A stretch of DNA of 64,000 nucleotides. Source: UBA9659 sp965208605. GTDB taxonomy: Bacteria > Pseudomonadota > Gammaproteobacteria > Pseudomonadales > Azotimanducaceae. Positions 9,001 to 24,000 of this stretch are shown here, in pieces. The DNA lies in assembly GCA_965208605.1 (NCBI GenBank), contig OZ242345.1, positions 558,001 to 622,000 on the forward strand, in the 5' to 3' direction. Each line of letters opens with the position of its first letter. The first letter of the stretch is position 1. The position numbers and the translations under genes were made by a program. The notes under the pieces are model-generated. The model saw only the letters and a program-made list of their open reading frames with translations, was not told the DNA's origin and did no database searches.

Positions 9001-12000
9001 CCCGCCTCGGCAACCGGCGGCTGATTGGCGACGACCGGTGCGGTTACGGTGATGGTTACCGTGCCAGTGCTGGCATCGGTGCCATCGGTTACGCTCATGG
9101 TGAAGACCAGGACCGCGGCGGTATCCGGCGCGGTGAAGGTCGAGGTCACGCCATTTGCCACGATGATGGGCGTGGCGGGTGTAGCATCATCGGTTGAAGT
9201 ATGCGTCCAGGAGTAGGTCAGGGCATCGCCATCGGGGTCGCTACTGCCAGAGCCGTCCAGCGTTACGGTCGCGCCGGTATTCACTTCCTGCGCGGCGCCG
9301 GCATTGGCAATCGGAAACTGGTTGCCCGGCAGCGCGGTGCCGCTCACGCTTGCCGCCGCGTTCGGGTTGCCGGCGGCGTCTGTCACGCTATCCGCGTCAA
9401 GGGTCAGGGTGAAGGTTGTTGCGCTTGGGATGAGGGTGAGGGTGTAGGCATTGTCGGCGCCACTCACGGCAGTTACGGCGACACCGGTGCTGGAGAAATC
9501 ACCCCTCGCCAGATCGGTTACCGCTTCGGAGAAGGTGATGTCGTGCTCCTGCGCGACCTCAACCTCACCTTCGGCAATAGTGCCGAAGTTCACAGTCGGC
9601 GCGGTGGTGTCCGGCTCGGTTACGGTGACGCTGCGTTCCACCTGCACGGCGCCATTACCGGCGGTGTCGGTTGCGTCGTAGGTAATCAAGTAGGTGCCGG
9701 CGACGGTGTTGATGTCTAGTGTATCGCCACCGAGAACGACATCCACGCTGGTATCCACATTATCCATGGCGGTGGCGCCCGGGTCAGTGTAAGCGGTGCC
9801 GACCACGCCGGTGTTGCCCGCTACGGTGTCGTTCTCCAAGGTGATGACCGGCGCGGTGGTGTCCACGGTAACCGCGGCCAGGCTGGCGGGGGCGGAGTCA
9901 GCGCCGGATACGCTCTGCACGACCTGTATATCTTCATCGTCGGCGTCAGCGGTGTAGTCGCCTTCGGGCAGGGTGAAACTGGTGCCGGTGCCGGGGGTGA
10001 AAGTACTGCCGCCATTGATGGTGTATCTCCAAATGGCATTGGTTGCCAGCCCCGTCACCTCCACCTGCCCATTGCTGGTGATGCGATCGCTATCTGAAGC
10101 ACCGGTGTCCGTAGCCAGCGCGAGGGTTACTGGCAACGGGGCGCGGCGCACGGTGACGGTGTAGGTTTTCTCTGTGGTGCCATCCGCGGCGGTAACGACA
10201 ATGGCGATGGCGTTTTCGCCGACATTCAGCGGAATGTCGCCGGAGGGGGTGCCGCTGGTAACCGCCGTGCCAGCAACGGTTAGGGTTGCACCAGCGACAG
10301 CAGTCGGCGTGATCGTGGTGCTGGTTACCCCATTCAATACGCTGACGTTGTAGTTTGTGACGGCGACATTAAAGATGGGCGACAAGACACCGGCTGTGGT
10401 AGTCAGCGATGACAAGTCGGCAGCCGTTGCCGTGGGTTGTGTCGCGCTGCCGCTCGCGCTTGCCGCTGTCGCCGGACCGGTGAGTCCGGCGAGGTCGCTC
10501 ACCGCGTTGGCGGCAAGGGTGATGGTGAACTCGGTCGCGCTCGGCGTGAAGGTGATGGTGTAGGTGTTGGGCTCGGCGCTGGGGTCGGTGTTGAGGGCAA
10601 CACTACTCACCGTGGCACCGATGGAAGTGGCGAAGTCGGTGTCAGTCAGTGCGGTAATCGCCTCATTGAAGGTGATGTCGTGATCCTGCGCGGTGCCAAT
10701 CACACCTGCGGCAAGGTCGCCGAAGGTTGGGCTCGGCGCGGTGGTGTCAAATCGAATAATACTGTCGGTATTGCCAATGCTAAGCCTATTGCTGGTAGAA
10801 CCGGCGGCCACTAATCCGGTAATGCTATACATCACAAGGGCACCGTCTTTCCCCATGGCAAGGCTCTGGGTCACCGGCTGGGTCGCGGTGTAAGTGTTGC
10901 CGCTGCCTTGGGTCACCGTTGCCGCTTCGCCACCGATGCTCACGTTCGGCAGACTTGCCAATGCCTGATTGACGGTGAAGGTCAGGGTCAGAATGTTGCC
11001 GACTATGGCGTGATTTCCAGGGTTATTGCTCGTTAGCACATGGTCTCCTTCAAAGGCGAGGACAGCTTGCGCAGTGCCGCTCGCGGTCACATCGTTTGCC
11101 GGACCGGTGAGGCCCGCGAGGTCGGCAACGCTGTTGGCGGCAAGGGTGATGGTGAACTCGGTCGCGCTTGGGGTGTAGTAGATGCTATAGGCGGTGCCGG
11201 AGCCGCTAACCCTATCTACTGTGACACCGATGGAAGTGGCGAAGTCGGTCTCAGTCAGTGCGGTAACCGCCTCATTGAAGGTGAGGCTGACCGGCGTCGG
11301 CTGCGCGGTGCCAATCACATTATCATCGGCAAGGGCGCCGAAGGTTGGGCTCGGCGCGGTGTTGTCAAATCGAATATCACTGTCGGTAAAGGGATAAGAC
11401 AGATTGCGGGTAGAACCAACGGCAAACAGTCGTGAAATGCTATACGTCACAAGGGCACCGTCATTCGCCGCGGCAAGCGCCTCGGTCACCGTCCGGGTCG
11501 CGGTGTAATCATTGCCCACGCCTTTTGTCGCTATGAATCGCCGGCCAGCGATGTTCACCTGCGACGTCGCTATTGCCTGATTGACGGTGAAGGTCAGACT
11601 TAGAGTATCGCCGACTGTGGCGAAATTTCCAGCGTTACTGCTGGTCAGTTCAGGTCCTGCGGTAAAGGCAAGTTCCACCGCTCTGGGTCCCGCAGTGCCA
11701 TCGATGAACACCGGCTCGGCGGGTCCGGTTGCCCCGCTGGAGATGATGGTTACGCTATCGGCGGCAAGGGTCAGGCGGAAGGATACCTCGTCCGGGGTGT
11801 AATTGACGACATAGAAGTCATCCTCGAATTCGTTAAGGCCAGTTATTGTGGCACCGGTGGCGGAGAAATCACCTTCTTCCAAGCCAGTTACTCCCTCGGA
11901 GAAGGTGATGTTGACCTCCTCTGTCCCGCCAACAAGGGCGCCAGTGATGTTCGCAAATTCTGCGGTCAGTGCGGCGGCCGGTTCGGTTACGGTGATGGTT

Positions 12001-15000
12001 ACCGTATCGCTGTTGGTGGCACCGTCATCATCGGTGACGGTCAGGGTGAAGATCAGCACCGCGGCGGTGTCCGGGGTGAAGGTCGCCGTGTCGGTGGTGC
12101 CGCCGCTCAAGGTAATGAGCGGGCTGGGCGCACCGCCATCGGTTGAAGTATGCGTCCATGCATAACTCTGGATAGTGCCATCGGAGTCGCTACTGCCGCT
12201 GCCGGTCAGCGTTACTTGCGTGCCGGTGGTCGCGCTCTGGTCGTCGCCCGCATTAGCCACTGGTGCGATGTTGACCGGCTCGGTTACGGTGACGCTGCGT
12301 TCCACCTGCACGGCGCCATTACCGGCGGTGTCGGTTGCGTCGTAGGTAATCAAGTAGGTGCCGGCGACGGTGTTGATGTCGAGTGTATCGCCACCGAGAA
12401 CGACATCCACGCTGGTATCCACATTATCCATGGCGGTGGCGCCCGGGTCAGTGTAAGCGGTGCCGACCACGCCGGTGTTGCCCGCTACGGTGTCGTCGGT
12501 CAAGGTGATGACCGGTGCGGTGGTGTCCACGGTAACCGCGGCCAGGCTGGCGGGGACCGAGTCAGCGCCGGATACGTTCTGCACGACCTGTACATCTTCA
12601 TCGTCGGCGTCAGCGGTGTAGTCGCCTTCGGGCAGGGTGAAACTGGTGCCGGTGCCGGGGGTGAAAGTGCTGCCGCCATTGATGGTGTATCTCCAGGTGG
12701 CACTGGTTGCCAGCCCCGTCACATTCACCTGCCCGTTGCTGGTGATGCGATCGCTATCTGAAGCACCGGTGTCCGCAGCCAGCGTGAGGGTTACTGGCAG
12801 CGGGGCGCGGCGCACGGTGACGGTGTAGGTTTTCTCTGTGGTGCCATCCGCGGCGGTGACGACGATGGCGATGGCGTTTGCGCCGACATTCAGCGGAATG
12901 TCGCCGGAGGGGGTGCCGCTGGTAACCGCCGTGCCAGCAACGGTTAGGGTTGCACCGGCGATAGCAGTCGGCGTGATCGTGGTGCTGGTTACCCCATTCA
13001 ATACGCTGACGTTGTAGTTTGTGACGGCGACATTAAAGATGGGCGACAAGGCACCGGCTGTGGTAGTCAGCGATGACAAGTCGGTAGCCGTTGCCGTGGG
13101 TTGTGTCGCGCTGCCGGTCACGCTTGCCGCTGTCGCCGGACCGGTGAGTCCGGCGAGGTCGCTCACCGCGTTGGCGGCAAGGGTGATGGTGAACTCGGTC
13201 GCGCTCGGCGTGAAGGTGATGGTGTAGGTGTTGGGCTCGGCACTGGGGTCGGTGTTGAGGGCAACACTACTCACCGTGGCACCGATGGAAGTGGCGAAGT
13301 CGGTGTCAGTCAGTGCGGTAATCGCCTCATTGAAGGTGATGTCGTGATCCTGCGCGGTGCCAATCACACCTGCGGCAAGGTCGCCGAAGTTCACAGTCGG
13401 CGCGGTGTTGTCAAATCGAATAGCACTTTCGGTATCGCCAAGGCTAAGCCTATTGCTGGTAGAACCGGCGGCCACTAATCCGGTAATGCTATACATCACA
13501 AAGGCACCGTCTTTCCCCATGGCAAGGCTCTCGGTCACCGGCTGGGTCGCGGTGTAAGTGTTGCCGCTGCCTTGGGTCACCGTTGCCGCTTCGCCACCGA
13601 TGCTCACGTTCGGCAGACTTTCCAATGCCTGATTGACGCTGAAGGTCAGGGTCAGAATGTTGCCGACTATGGCGAAATTTCCAGCGTTACTGCTGGTCAA
13701 TACCGGGTCTCCTTCAAAGGCGAGGACAGCTTGCGCAGTGCCGCTCGCGCTCACATCATTTGCCGGACCGGTGAGGCCCGCGAGGTCGGCAACGCTGTTG
13801 GCGGCAAGGGTCAGGCTGAAGGCTGTCTCGGTCGGGGTGAAGGTGATGGTGTGGGTGGTTTGGTCGCTGCTGGTAACGTCCGTTATCGTAGCACCGGTGG
13901 CGGTGAAGTCGTCAACTCCCAACGCATCGCCGCCCGAACCGGTCACCGGCTCGGAGAAGGTGATGTCGTGCATCTCCGTGGCATTGTCAAGGGTGTGCGC
14001 ACCGACGACGGGGTCAAAAGCCGTCACCGTCGGCGCGGTGGTGTCAAATCGAATAATACTGTCGGTATCGCCAATGCTAAACGTATTGCTGGTAGAACCG
14101 GCGGCCACTAATCCGGTAATGCTATACATCACCAGGTTACCGTCATTCGCCGCGGCAACCGCCTCGGTTACCGTCCAGGTCGCGGTGTAACTGTTGCCAT
14201 CGCCTTTGACCACCGTGGCTGACTGCCCGGCGATGGTCACCGTGGGGTCGCTTGCCAATGGCAGATTGACGCTGAAGGCAAGGGTCAGAATGTTGCCGAC
14301 TATGGCGTGATTTCCAGGGTTATTGCTCGTTAGCACATGGTCTCCTTCAAAGGCGAGGACAACTTGCGCGGTGCCGCTCGCGGTCACATCGTTTGCCGGA
14401 CCGGTGAGGCCCGCGAGGTCGGCAACGCTATCCGCGGCAAGGGTCAGGCTGAAGTCTGCCTCGGTCGGGGTGAAGGTGAGGGTGTAGGTGGTTTGGTCGC
14501 TGTCAGTGTCACTCACTTCAGTTACCGTAGCACCGGTGGAAGTGGCGAAGTCGCCGACTTCCAAACCGGTTACCGCTTCGGAGAAGGTGATGTCGTGCAT
14601 CTCCGTGGCATTGTCAAGGATGCGCGCACCGACGACGGGGTCAAAAGCCGTCACAGTCGGCGCAATGATGTCCGCATCGCGGGTTATGGTAACGGTGTAG
14701 GTTTTCGTGCTGGCATCTTCGGCGGTAACGGTAATGTCAATGTTATTTGCGCCGACATTCAGCGGAATCGCGGCGGAGGGTGTGCCACTGGTAACATCGG
14801 TGCCAGCAACGCTTACGCTGGCGGTGAGGGCGGCATTTACGGTCGGCGTGACCATAACGCTTGCCACATCACTGTCTAGGCTGACGGTGTATGCCGTGGT
14901 GTCGGCAGCAAAGACGGGATCCAGAGTGCCAGCCGAGAGAGTTAAAGCAGCCAGATTGGCATCCGTAGACACGGTCGCGGCGCGAGTAACGACTACGGTA

Positions 15001-18000
15001 TACCTTTTCTTGAAGGTGATGCCATCGTCAACGACGATGTCGATTTCGTTTTCGCCGACAGTCAGGGCAACCGGCGCGGAGGGGGTGCCACTGGTAACCG
15101 CATCGCCATCCACGGTTACGGTTGCGGTTGCTTCAGTCGTGGTCGGCGTGAAGGTAACGCTGGTCACAGTATTGCCCACTTCGACGGTGTAATCCTCGCT
15201 GCCCCGAGTAAAGGCGGGATCCAGAGTGCCTTGCGAAATAGTCAAGGCGGACAATTCTCTACCGCTTGGCGCGGCGTTTCTCGGAGTGCCGACTATGCTC
15301 ACCGGCTCGGCCGGTCCTGGGTTGCCTCTGGCGCCGGTTACGCTGTCGGCGGCAAGGGTCAGGGTGAAGCTTGTCGATGTCGATATGAAGACGATTGGAT
15401 AGGTGCCGGTGGGGCTGGGGCTACCAATGCTAAATACCACGACCCCCGTGGAATCGGAGAAATCTGCTATCGCCAAGCCATTTACATTTATCGGCGAGTT
15501 GGATACCGGGTCGGAGAATATGAGGTCGACGCGCCCTGTATCGCCGACCGACTGATCAATGAGGGTATCCTCATCAAATTCCGCGAGCGGACCCGGACCC
15601 TCCGGCTCGAGTACGGTGATGGTTACCGTGTCGGTGTCGCGGGCATCGTCATCATCGGTTACGGTCAGGGTGAATGTCAGGATCGCGGCGGTGGCCGGCG
15701 CGGTGAAGGTCGAGGTCTCGCCATTTGCCACGGTGACTGCCATGGGCGACGTAGCACCACTGGTTGAAGTATGCTCCCATGCATAACTCTGGATAGTGCC
15801 ATCGGAGTCGTCGCTGGCGCTGCCGTCCAGCGTTACGGTTGCGCCGGCGGTCACGCTGGGCTGGTCGACACCCGCATTAGCCACTGGCGCGATGTTGGCG
15901 GCGGCGTCGGCGGCTTCCACGATGACGGTGCGGGTCACCTGCTCGGCTGCATTACCGGCGAGATCCTGCGCGTTATAGATAATGGTATAGGTGCCGGGGG
16001 TGTTGGTGTCTACTGCATCGCCAGTTGTGACCAGCGGGACCTGGTTAAAAGTAGTATCAAGGGCGGAGGATTTATCCACAAAGGGATCGCCTACCGTCAG
16101 GGTGAGGTCGCCCCCCGCATTGATGACCGGTGCGGTGGTATCCACGGTAACTGGCGGCAAGTAGGCGGCGGCGGAGTCAATGCCGCCTAGGGTCTGCACG
16201 GCTTGCACCTGGCCAAGGACATAACTGCTGCTGCGAGGCAGGGTGAAGAAGGCGACGCTGGTGCCAGAGTCGATGTCGGTGCCAGCGGTGAAATCAGTGC
16301 CGCTATTGGTGGAGTATTTCCATGTGGCGCCGGCTGCCAGAGCAGTCACATTCACTCGACCATCGTTGGTGATGCCATCGTCTGGCAAGAGACCGGTGTC
16401 CAGAGTTAACTCAAGGGTCGGTCGCGCGGGTGCGGCGGCGGAGACCACGGCTCTCGTTTCCCTGCTGGTGACTTCTTTGCCGCTGCCATCGTCGTCGTCG
16501 GCGTAGTCGCCGCTGTCGGTGTAAGTGACCATGACTCGAATTTTCTTGCCCTCTTCGGCTGCCGTCAGGAGGTAGGTCTCGGCGGTGGCACTGCCGATGG
16601 CGGTGCTGTCGGCTTGCCATTGCCAGGTGCTGCTGTCAGCAACCACGTCGTCCTGGTCGATTACTGTGGGCGCGGTCAAGGTCTGCCCGACCCGCACGTC
16701 GCCGTCAATGATGCCGATGCTACCCCGATCATCCGCATCGGTAATCCTAATCGTGACCGCCAGTTCGTTGCTCAAAGGCGGCACGCCGTCATCGGTGGCG
16801 ATAACCGTAATCTCGTAGATGCCATCCGCGTTTGCGTCTATCGGGTTTTCAAAGTCCAGCGGATTGTTGATATCCATTCGGCCAGTGACGGGGCTAATCG
16901 GGAATAACCTCCGATCATCGCCAGCCAACGACCAGGTAATGGCGTCGCCCTCGGCATCAGTCGCGGTGAAGGTCGCCACCCTATCCTCGCTGTTCTCGGG
17001 AAATTCCACCGCTTGGTTGTCAGTGGCGATGACCGGCGGCGCGGTGTTGGCGGTAACCGGCACGGTGATGGTTACTGCGTATTTTTTAGTGGTGGTGCCG
17101 TCCTCGGCGGTAATATCAATAACAAATCGGGTCGTTGCGGTGTTGATTCCAAAACGCTCGGAAACGGAACCAGTGCCGAGCTCGGCACCGTCAAGATCCA
17201 GTCCTGCATTGGGATTAGCAGAGGTCGCCGTGATGACAACCCCGGTCGTACCGGCCGGCACCCTCGCGGTGTATTCGAGCATGTCGGGCGCGACCGTTTC
17301 ATTCAGCATGATCGGGTTGCCGCCAACCGTTAGGGTCAGGCTAGCCAGATTGGCATCCGTAGACGCGGCGCGGGTCACGGTAACGGTGTAGGTTTTCGTG
17401 GTGGTGGCGTCCTGGGCGGTAACCACGATGGGGATGGCGTTTGCGCCAACATTCAGGTCAATCGGCGCGGAGGCGCGGCCACTGGCAACCTGATTCGGAT
17501 TCATATTCACCGTTACCGTTCCGGTGCCATATTCCGGCGTAACTCTGATGCGGGTTACCGCATTACCCACCTCGGCGGTGTAGTCCAGGGTGTCGGCAGC
17601 AAAGGCGGGCGACAAGGCGGCACCAGCCGAGAGCGTTAAGCCGGTCAAGTTCGCATCCGAGGACAGGGTTTCGCTCTCGGCAAGCACGGCCTCAGTCGCC
17701 GCGCTGGTAACCGTCTTGTCGGGACCATGACCATCGGTGTAAGTAACGATGACTTGAAGGGTCTTGCCCACCTCATCTGCGGTCAGGGTGTAGGTCGGCG
17801 CGCTGCTAGCAGCAGCGATGTTGGAGTCGTCTGCCGCGTCTTGCCATTGCCAGCCGGTAGGCGTAACCGGCGAAGACGGATCCGGCGAATCCGGGTCGGT
17901 TATTGTGCCGGCGGTCAATTCCCGCCCAACTTGAATGGCGCCGGTGATCGCGCTGATGCGTCCCCGCTCCTCCTCATTGGTCACCGTTACCGTAACCTCA

Positions 18001-21000
18001 AGTTCACTACGCACACTCGTGGTGCTATCGGTGGCGATCACGGTAATCTGATAGACGTTGTCGGTGTCAGCGTCCTGCGGGTCTTCATAGTTGGGGTCAT
18101 TCGCAAAACCCAACCTACCGTCGCCACTAATAGCGAACGAGTCCGCATCCGCGCCGGAGCGTGTCCAGTCAACGCTAATGGGGTTGCCATCGGCATCTTG
18201 CGTGGCGGTGTAGGTCGCCACTGTCTCGGTGTTCTCGAAAAGACTCACCGCTTCACTGCCAACGATAACCGGCTTGGCGCCCAGGGCCGGGTTCACGATG
18301 ACGGTGCGGGTCACCTGCTCGGCTGCATTACCTGCCGCATCGGTTGCGCTGTAGGTAAGGGTGTAGGTGGCGGCGGTGGTGGTGTCCACTGTCTCGCTTG
18401 CGACCAGCATGACGTCCTTGTCAATGTTATCCATGACGGTGGCGCGTTCGGTATAGGTATCGCCCACGGTCAGGGTGGTGCTGTCGCTGCCCCTCAGGTT
18501 GATGCTCGGTGGCGTTTTGTCCACGCTCACCGAGCCGAGCAGTGCCGGCATGGAGTCAACGCCGGATACGGTCTGCACGACCTGCACATCGTCATCGTCA
18601 GCCTCAGCGTCATACTCGCCTTCGGGCAGGGTGAAGGAGGTAGCGCCGGTGCCGCTGCCGGTGGTGAATGTTGCGCCGCCATTGAGGGAGTATTTCCAAG
18701 CCGTAGCAGCCGCTGCCAGCGTTACATTCACCAGCCCATTGCTGGTGATGCCATCGTTTGGCAAACCGGTATCCATAGCCAGCGCGATGACCGGCGCGGC
18801 GGGTGCGGCGCGGGTAACGGTAACGGTGTAGGTTTTCGTGGTAGTGGTGTCCGCGGCGGTTACGATGATGGCGATTGCCGGGTTTTCGCCGACCTCCAGA
18901 GTGACCGCGGGGGAAGCCGCGCCACTGCTAACCCCGATGCCGCGCACGATGATGCTTGCGACATCGATAGCCGTAGTCGGCGTTAGTCTGACATTTACCA
19001 CATCATTTTCCACCTCGGCGGTGTAGCCCAGCACCGAGGCAGCAAAGGTGGGCGACAAGGTGCCGGCTCTGGTAGCCGCGCCCGATGTTTGTTCCGTGAT
19101 CGTCAGCGATGACAAGTCCGCAACCGTTGACGCGGATGGTAGCGCGCTGCCACTCGCACTCTGCGCGCTTGCCGGGCTCGGGTTGCCGGCGATGTCGTGC
19201 AGGCTATTCGCGGCAAGGGTCAGGGTGAACGATGTCTCGGTCGGGATGTAATGGACGCGGTAGTCGGTGCCGGAGCCGGACACGTTATACACCGAGGCAC
19301 CGGTGGATTCGGAGAAATCCTGCGCGGTCAAACCGGTTACCGCTTCGCTGAAGGTGATGGGGTGCGTCTGTGTGGTGTCGCCAATGAAACGCGCCGGGTT
19401 GGAGTCGGGAATCGGGTCAACAAAGGTCGCCACCGTGGCGGCGGTCATGTCCCAGGTCGCCGTGCCGAGCCGTGCCGGGTCGGAGTCCGCGCCCGATTGA
19501 ATCTGCACGACCTGCACATCATCCGCGGCATAGTCGCGTTCTGTCGGCAGGTCGAAGAATAATCTGCCGATGGTGCCGTCTATGAACGCGGTGGTGTCGC
19601 CATCGGTGGTGTATTTCCAAGCCGTAGCATCCGATGCCAGCGTTACCTCCACCCGAGGATTGCGGGTGATGCGGTCATCACTTGAAACACCGGTGTCCAT
19701 AGTTAACGCGATGAGCGGCGCGCTGGAATCAACAACGCTGGCGCTGCCGCGCGCGCTCGCCACCCTTGTCGGACCGCGGTTGCCGAGGCCCTGGTCGTCG
19801 TCGCCGATGTCGCTGACCCCATCAACAGCCGTGTCGGTTACTGAGTTCACGGCAAGCATCAGGGTGAAGTCTGCCGCGGTCGGCGTGAAGTCAATGGTAT
19901 AGGTGGTTTGGTCGCCGGAGTCGGTCACCTTAGTTACTCTGGCACCGGTGGAAGCGGCGAAGGCACGGGCATCCAAACCGACCACCGGCTCACTGAAGGT
20001 GATGGTGTGCGTCGCCGAGTTGCCAATCCTACGCACGACCGGGACCGGGGCAAAGGTCGTTACGCTCGGCAGGATGCCGTCCAGAGCAATGTCATAAGTC
20101 AATAGCGCCGTTTCATCAAGCGGGTTGCCGGACACATCCGTAATACCGTCACCACTGCGCACGGTCAAGGAGACATCCTGCGTGTTGTCGTCCGCCTGCA
20201 CCGTATAGGTTAGGGTGTATTCGAAGTCCTTGTCGCCGACCTGCAAAGACAATACCTCATGCCCTGTGCCATCGCCCCCTGTGCCATCGCCGAGTAACAC
20301 GGAATGTGTAAGCGAAGCCTCGTCCAACGCTTCGCTGGCGAACAGCGTCATGGTGACCTCATCACCGATCTTCAGGCGCGTGGTGCCATCTGATTTCATC
20401 GGCGTGAAGGTGGGGGGAGCGTTGCCGATAGTCGGCGCGGTGGGGTCTCCGCCCCTGCTTGCCACGACGGCGGTCGGGTCGCTGGTAACCCGCTCGCTGG
20501 AGCCGAAGGCGTCGGCGTAAGTGGCGGTTACTCGAATGGTCTCGCTCAAATCAGCCGGCACTATGAGGTAGGTCGGCGCGTTACTACTCGTGTCCGTCTC
20601 GGAATATACATTGTCCGCGCCCGCGCTTTGCCATTGATAGGTGGGGTCAGTAATCCCGCCGTCTGGGTCGCTTATTGTGGCGGTCAAGGTGGCCCCGATC
20701 TGCGCCGCGCCACTGATGGTCACCGCGCCATCATCATCCGCATCGGTAAGCGTAACCGTTACCGCCAATGTGCCTGCCACATTCGGCGCGCCGTCATCGG
20801 TGGCGGTTACGGTAACCGCGTAGATGGGCGTGGCTTTGGCTTCAAAGTCCGGGCTAGTGCGGAAACTCAATGCGCCGCTGCTGCTGATTTCAAAGAACCC
20901 CGCATCCACGCCACCGACCGACCAGATCAGGGCGGCGTCATCGCTCTCGGCATCAGTCGCGGTGTAGGTCGCTACTGCGCGGTCGGCGTTTTCGGCAAGA

Positions 21001-24000
21001 CGCACTGCCGCCCGCCCGCTCACGACCGGCGCGGTGTTGACGGCGCGGCTAATGGTAACGGTGTAGGTTTTCGTGAAAGCACTGGCGCCGGTTACAACAA
21101 TGAGGATGTCGGTTGGGTCGCCATTCGCATTCAGATTGACCGCGCCGGAAGTTATGCCACTTTCAACCACCGTGCCTTGCACGGTTATGCTGGTGCCGGC
21201 GACCGCCGCGGTCGGCGTGACCGTGGTGCTTGCCACCTCATTCGCCACATTGATGGTGTAGCCGATGGTGTCGGCGTCAAAGGCGGGTATCAAGGCGCCG
21301 ACCGAGAGCGTTAAGTCGGACAAGTCCGCATCCGTAGTCGCGCTGCCGCTCACGCTCTCCGGGCTGATGGGACCGGCGGCACCAAACCGGTCGGATACGC
21401 TGCCTCTATTAAGGGTCAGGGTGAAGGCTGCCAAGGTCGGCGTGAAGTGGATGGTATGCACCTCGGCGGCGATCGGGTCAGTGGGGACATCAGGGGTGGC
21501 GGGGTCAACTTGAGTTATCCTATTCACCGTAACCCCGGTGGAAGTGCTGAAGTCGTTGAGCGACACATTGGTCACCAACTCACTGAAGGTGAGGCTGATT
21601 TCCTGTTCGGCGCCAACAATACTCTCATCGCTAAGTGCGCCAAAAACCGCGCTCGGCGGGGTGGTGTCCAGCGCGGTGCCGGCCACGCTTTCCGTTGTTG
21701 TCGGACCCTCGTTGCCGGCGAGGTCCACAATGCTATTGGCGGCAAGGCGCAGGGTGAAGCCTTTCGCGGTCGGGGCGTAGAAGAGGGTGTAGACGGTCAG
21801 GTCATCCATAGTGAGGGAGAGAACTCTATCTATGGTAACACCGGTGGAAGTGGCGAAAGCCTCCACCTCGACGATTACCGCTTCGTTGAAGACGATGTTC
21901 TGCCGATGCTCCTCGCCAATTTCAATATTCACGGGGGCGATGCCACCCAAGTTGGGTTGGACTACCGGCGGCGTAACATCAAGGGTAAAGGCGGCAAGAC
22001 CGGCGTAGGCGGAAGTTTGGTCATCCGTCTTCTGGCGCACGCGCACCTGAGCATCGGTATAGACCGCTTCAGGCACTGTGAAACTGCTACCGCTGCCGGC
22101 GACGAAATCGGTGGCACCGCCATCGGTGGAGTATTCCCAGGTGGCGTCGTCCGCCACATCCAGCACATTCACCAGATTATCGTTGGTGAGGCGGTCGCTA
22201 TCTGAAACACCGGTGTCGCTATTGAGCGCGATGCGTGGGGTAGGCAGTGCGTCCGCGCCGACCACGGCGTGGGTTGCCGCGCTGGTAACTTCCTTGAAGG
22301 GACCATGACCGTCGGCGTAAAGGGCGATGACTCGAATGGTATGGGCAAGATCAGCGGCTATCAGCGTGTAGGTTTTGAGGGTGGTAGAGCCACGGGTACT
22401 CAAGATGGTAGTGTAGGTGGTGCCGTTTGACGACCTTTCCCATCTATAACTATTGACCGTAACCGGCGTAGGGCCACCCGGCGGCGAATCCGGGTCGGTT
22501 ACTTCGCCGGCGGTCAATTCCTGCCCGACCTGCGCGTTGCCGTCTATGACGCCGATGTTGCCCGGCTCATTCGCATTGGTCACCGTTACCGTGATGTTAG
22601 CGGCAACGCTCATGGGCGGCACGCCGTCATCGGTGGCGATAGCAGTGATTTGATACCGATTATCGCCAGCGACGACCGTGTCATCGGCGGGGTCAACGCG
22701 GTCGGTCGGGGCTTCAAAGTCCGGCGACTGATTGAAAGTCAATACGCCACTTTCGCGGTTGAGCGTAAAGAACTCCGCATCCACGCCCGTGAGGCTCCAG
22801 CGAATGGTGCCGCCCTCGGCATCATCCGCACGGTAGGTCGCTACGGCTATGCTGTCGCCCTCGGCATACTCCGGCGACACTGCGGTCATGGGGTCAAGGG
22901 TCGGCGCGTGGTTGGCGATGGTGATGGTTACGCTGTCGCTGTCGCTGTTGGCGACCACGGCAGCATCGGTCACGGTCAGCGTGAACACCAATATCGCGTT
23001 ACGCTCGGGCGCGGTGAAGGTCGGCATGGCGGTGGTGCCGCCGCTCAAGATAATGGGCGTGGTGGGCGCATCGCCATCGGTCAAAGTATGCGTCCATGCA
23101 TAATCCAGCGTATCGCTCGCTTGCTCGGGGTCACTACTGCCAGAGCCGTCCAGCATAACTTCCGCGCCGACCAGCACCTGCTCCTGATCGTCTCCCGCAT
23201 CGGCAACCGGCGGCTGGTTGATCGCCGCGTTGCCGCGCGCGCTTCTATCTGCTGCTGGCTCGGTCGCGGGACCCCTGTTGCCGGCGATGTCGCTCATGCT
23301 AAGGGCGGCAAGGGTCAGGCTGAAGGTGGTATCGGTCGGGGTGAAGGTGAGGGTGCAGGTGTCGCTGTCGCGCCGGCAGTTTACGCGATCCAGCGTGGCA
23401 CCAGTAACCGAGAAATCCGCATCTTCCACACCGGCTACTGGCTCATCAAAGATGATGGGGTGCGTCTGCTGCGCGCCAACCTCACGCGCGGGGTCGGTGT
23501 CCGGGAGGTCGTCAAAGGTCGCCACCGTCGGCGGCCTAGTGTCAATGGTAAAGGCGGCAAGACCGGCAAAGGCGGAAGTCTCGCCAGCCAGAGTCTGGCG
23601 CACGCGCACCTGATTATCGGCATAGTCGCCTTCAGGCACTGTGAAACTGCTGCCGCTGCCGGCGGTGAAATCAGTGCCGCCATTGATGGAATATTCCCAA
23701 GTGGCACCGCTCAGCACAATCACATTCACCACATCATCGTTGGTGGTGCGGTCGCCAGAATAAATACCGGTGTCGTTATTGAGCGTGATGCTCGGCGTGG
23801 CGAGTAGCGCCGCAGTCGCGCTGCCGGTTATGCGCACACTCCTTGCGGGCCCGCGGTTGCCGGCGATGTCATGCACACTATTCGCGGCAAGGGTCAGGGA
23901 GAAATTTGCTTCGCGTGGCGTGATGACGAGGGTATAGGTGGTGCGGTCGGCAGCGGCGGTCAGGCTTGCCAGATTGACACGCAAGAGGAAGAGGTCGCTG

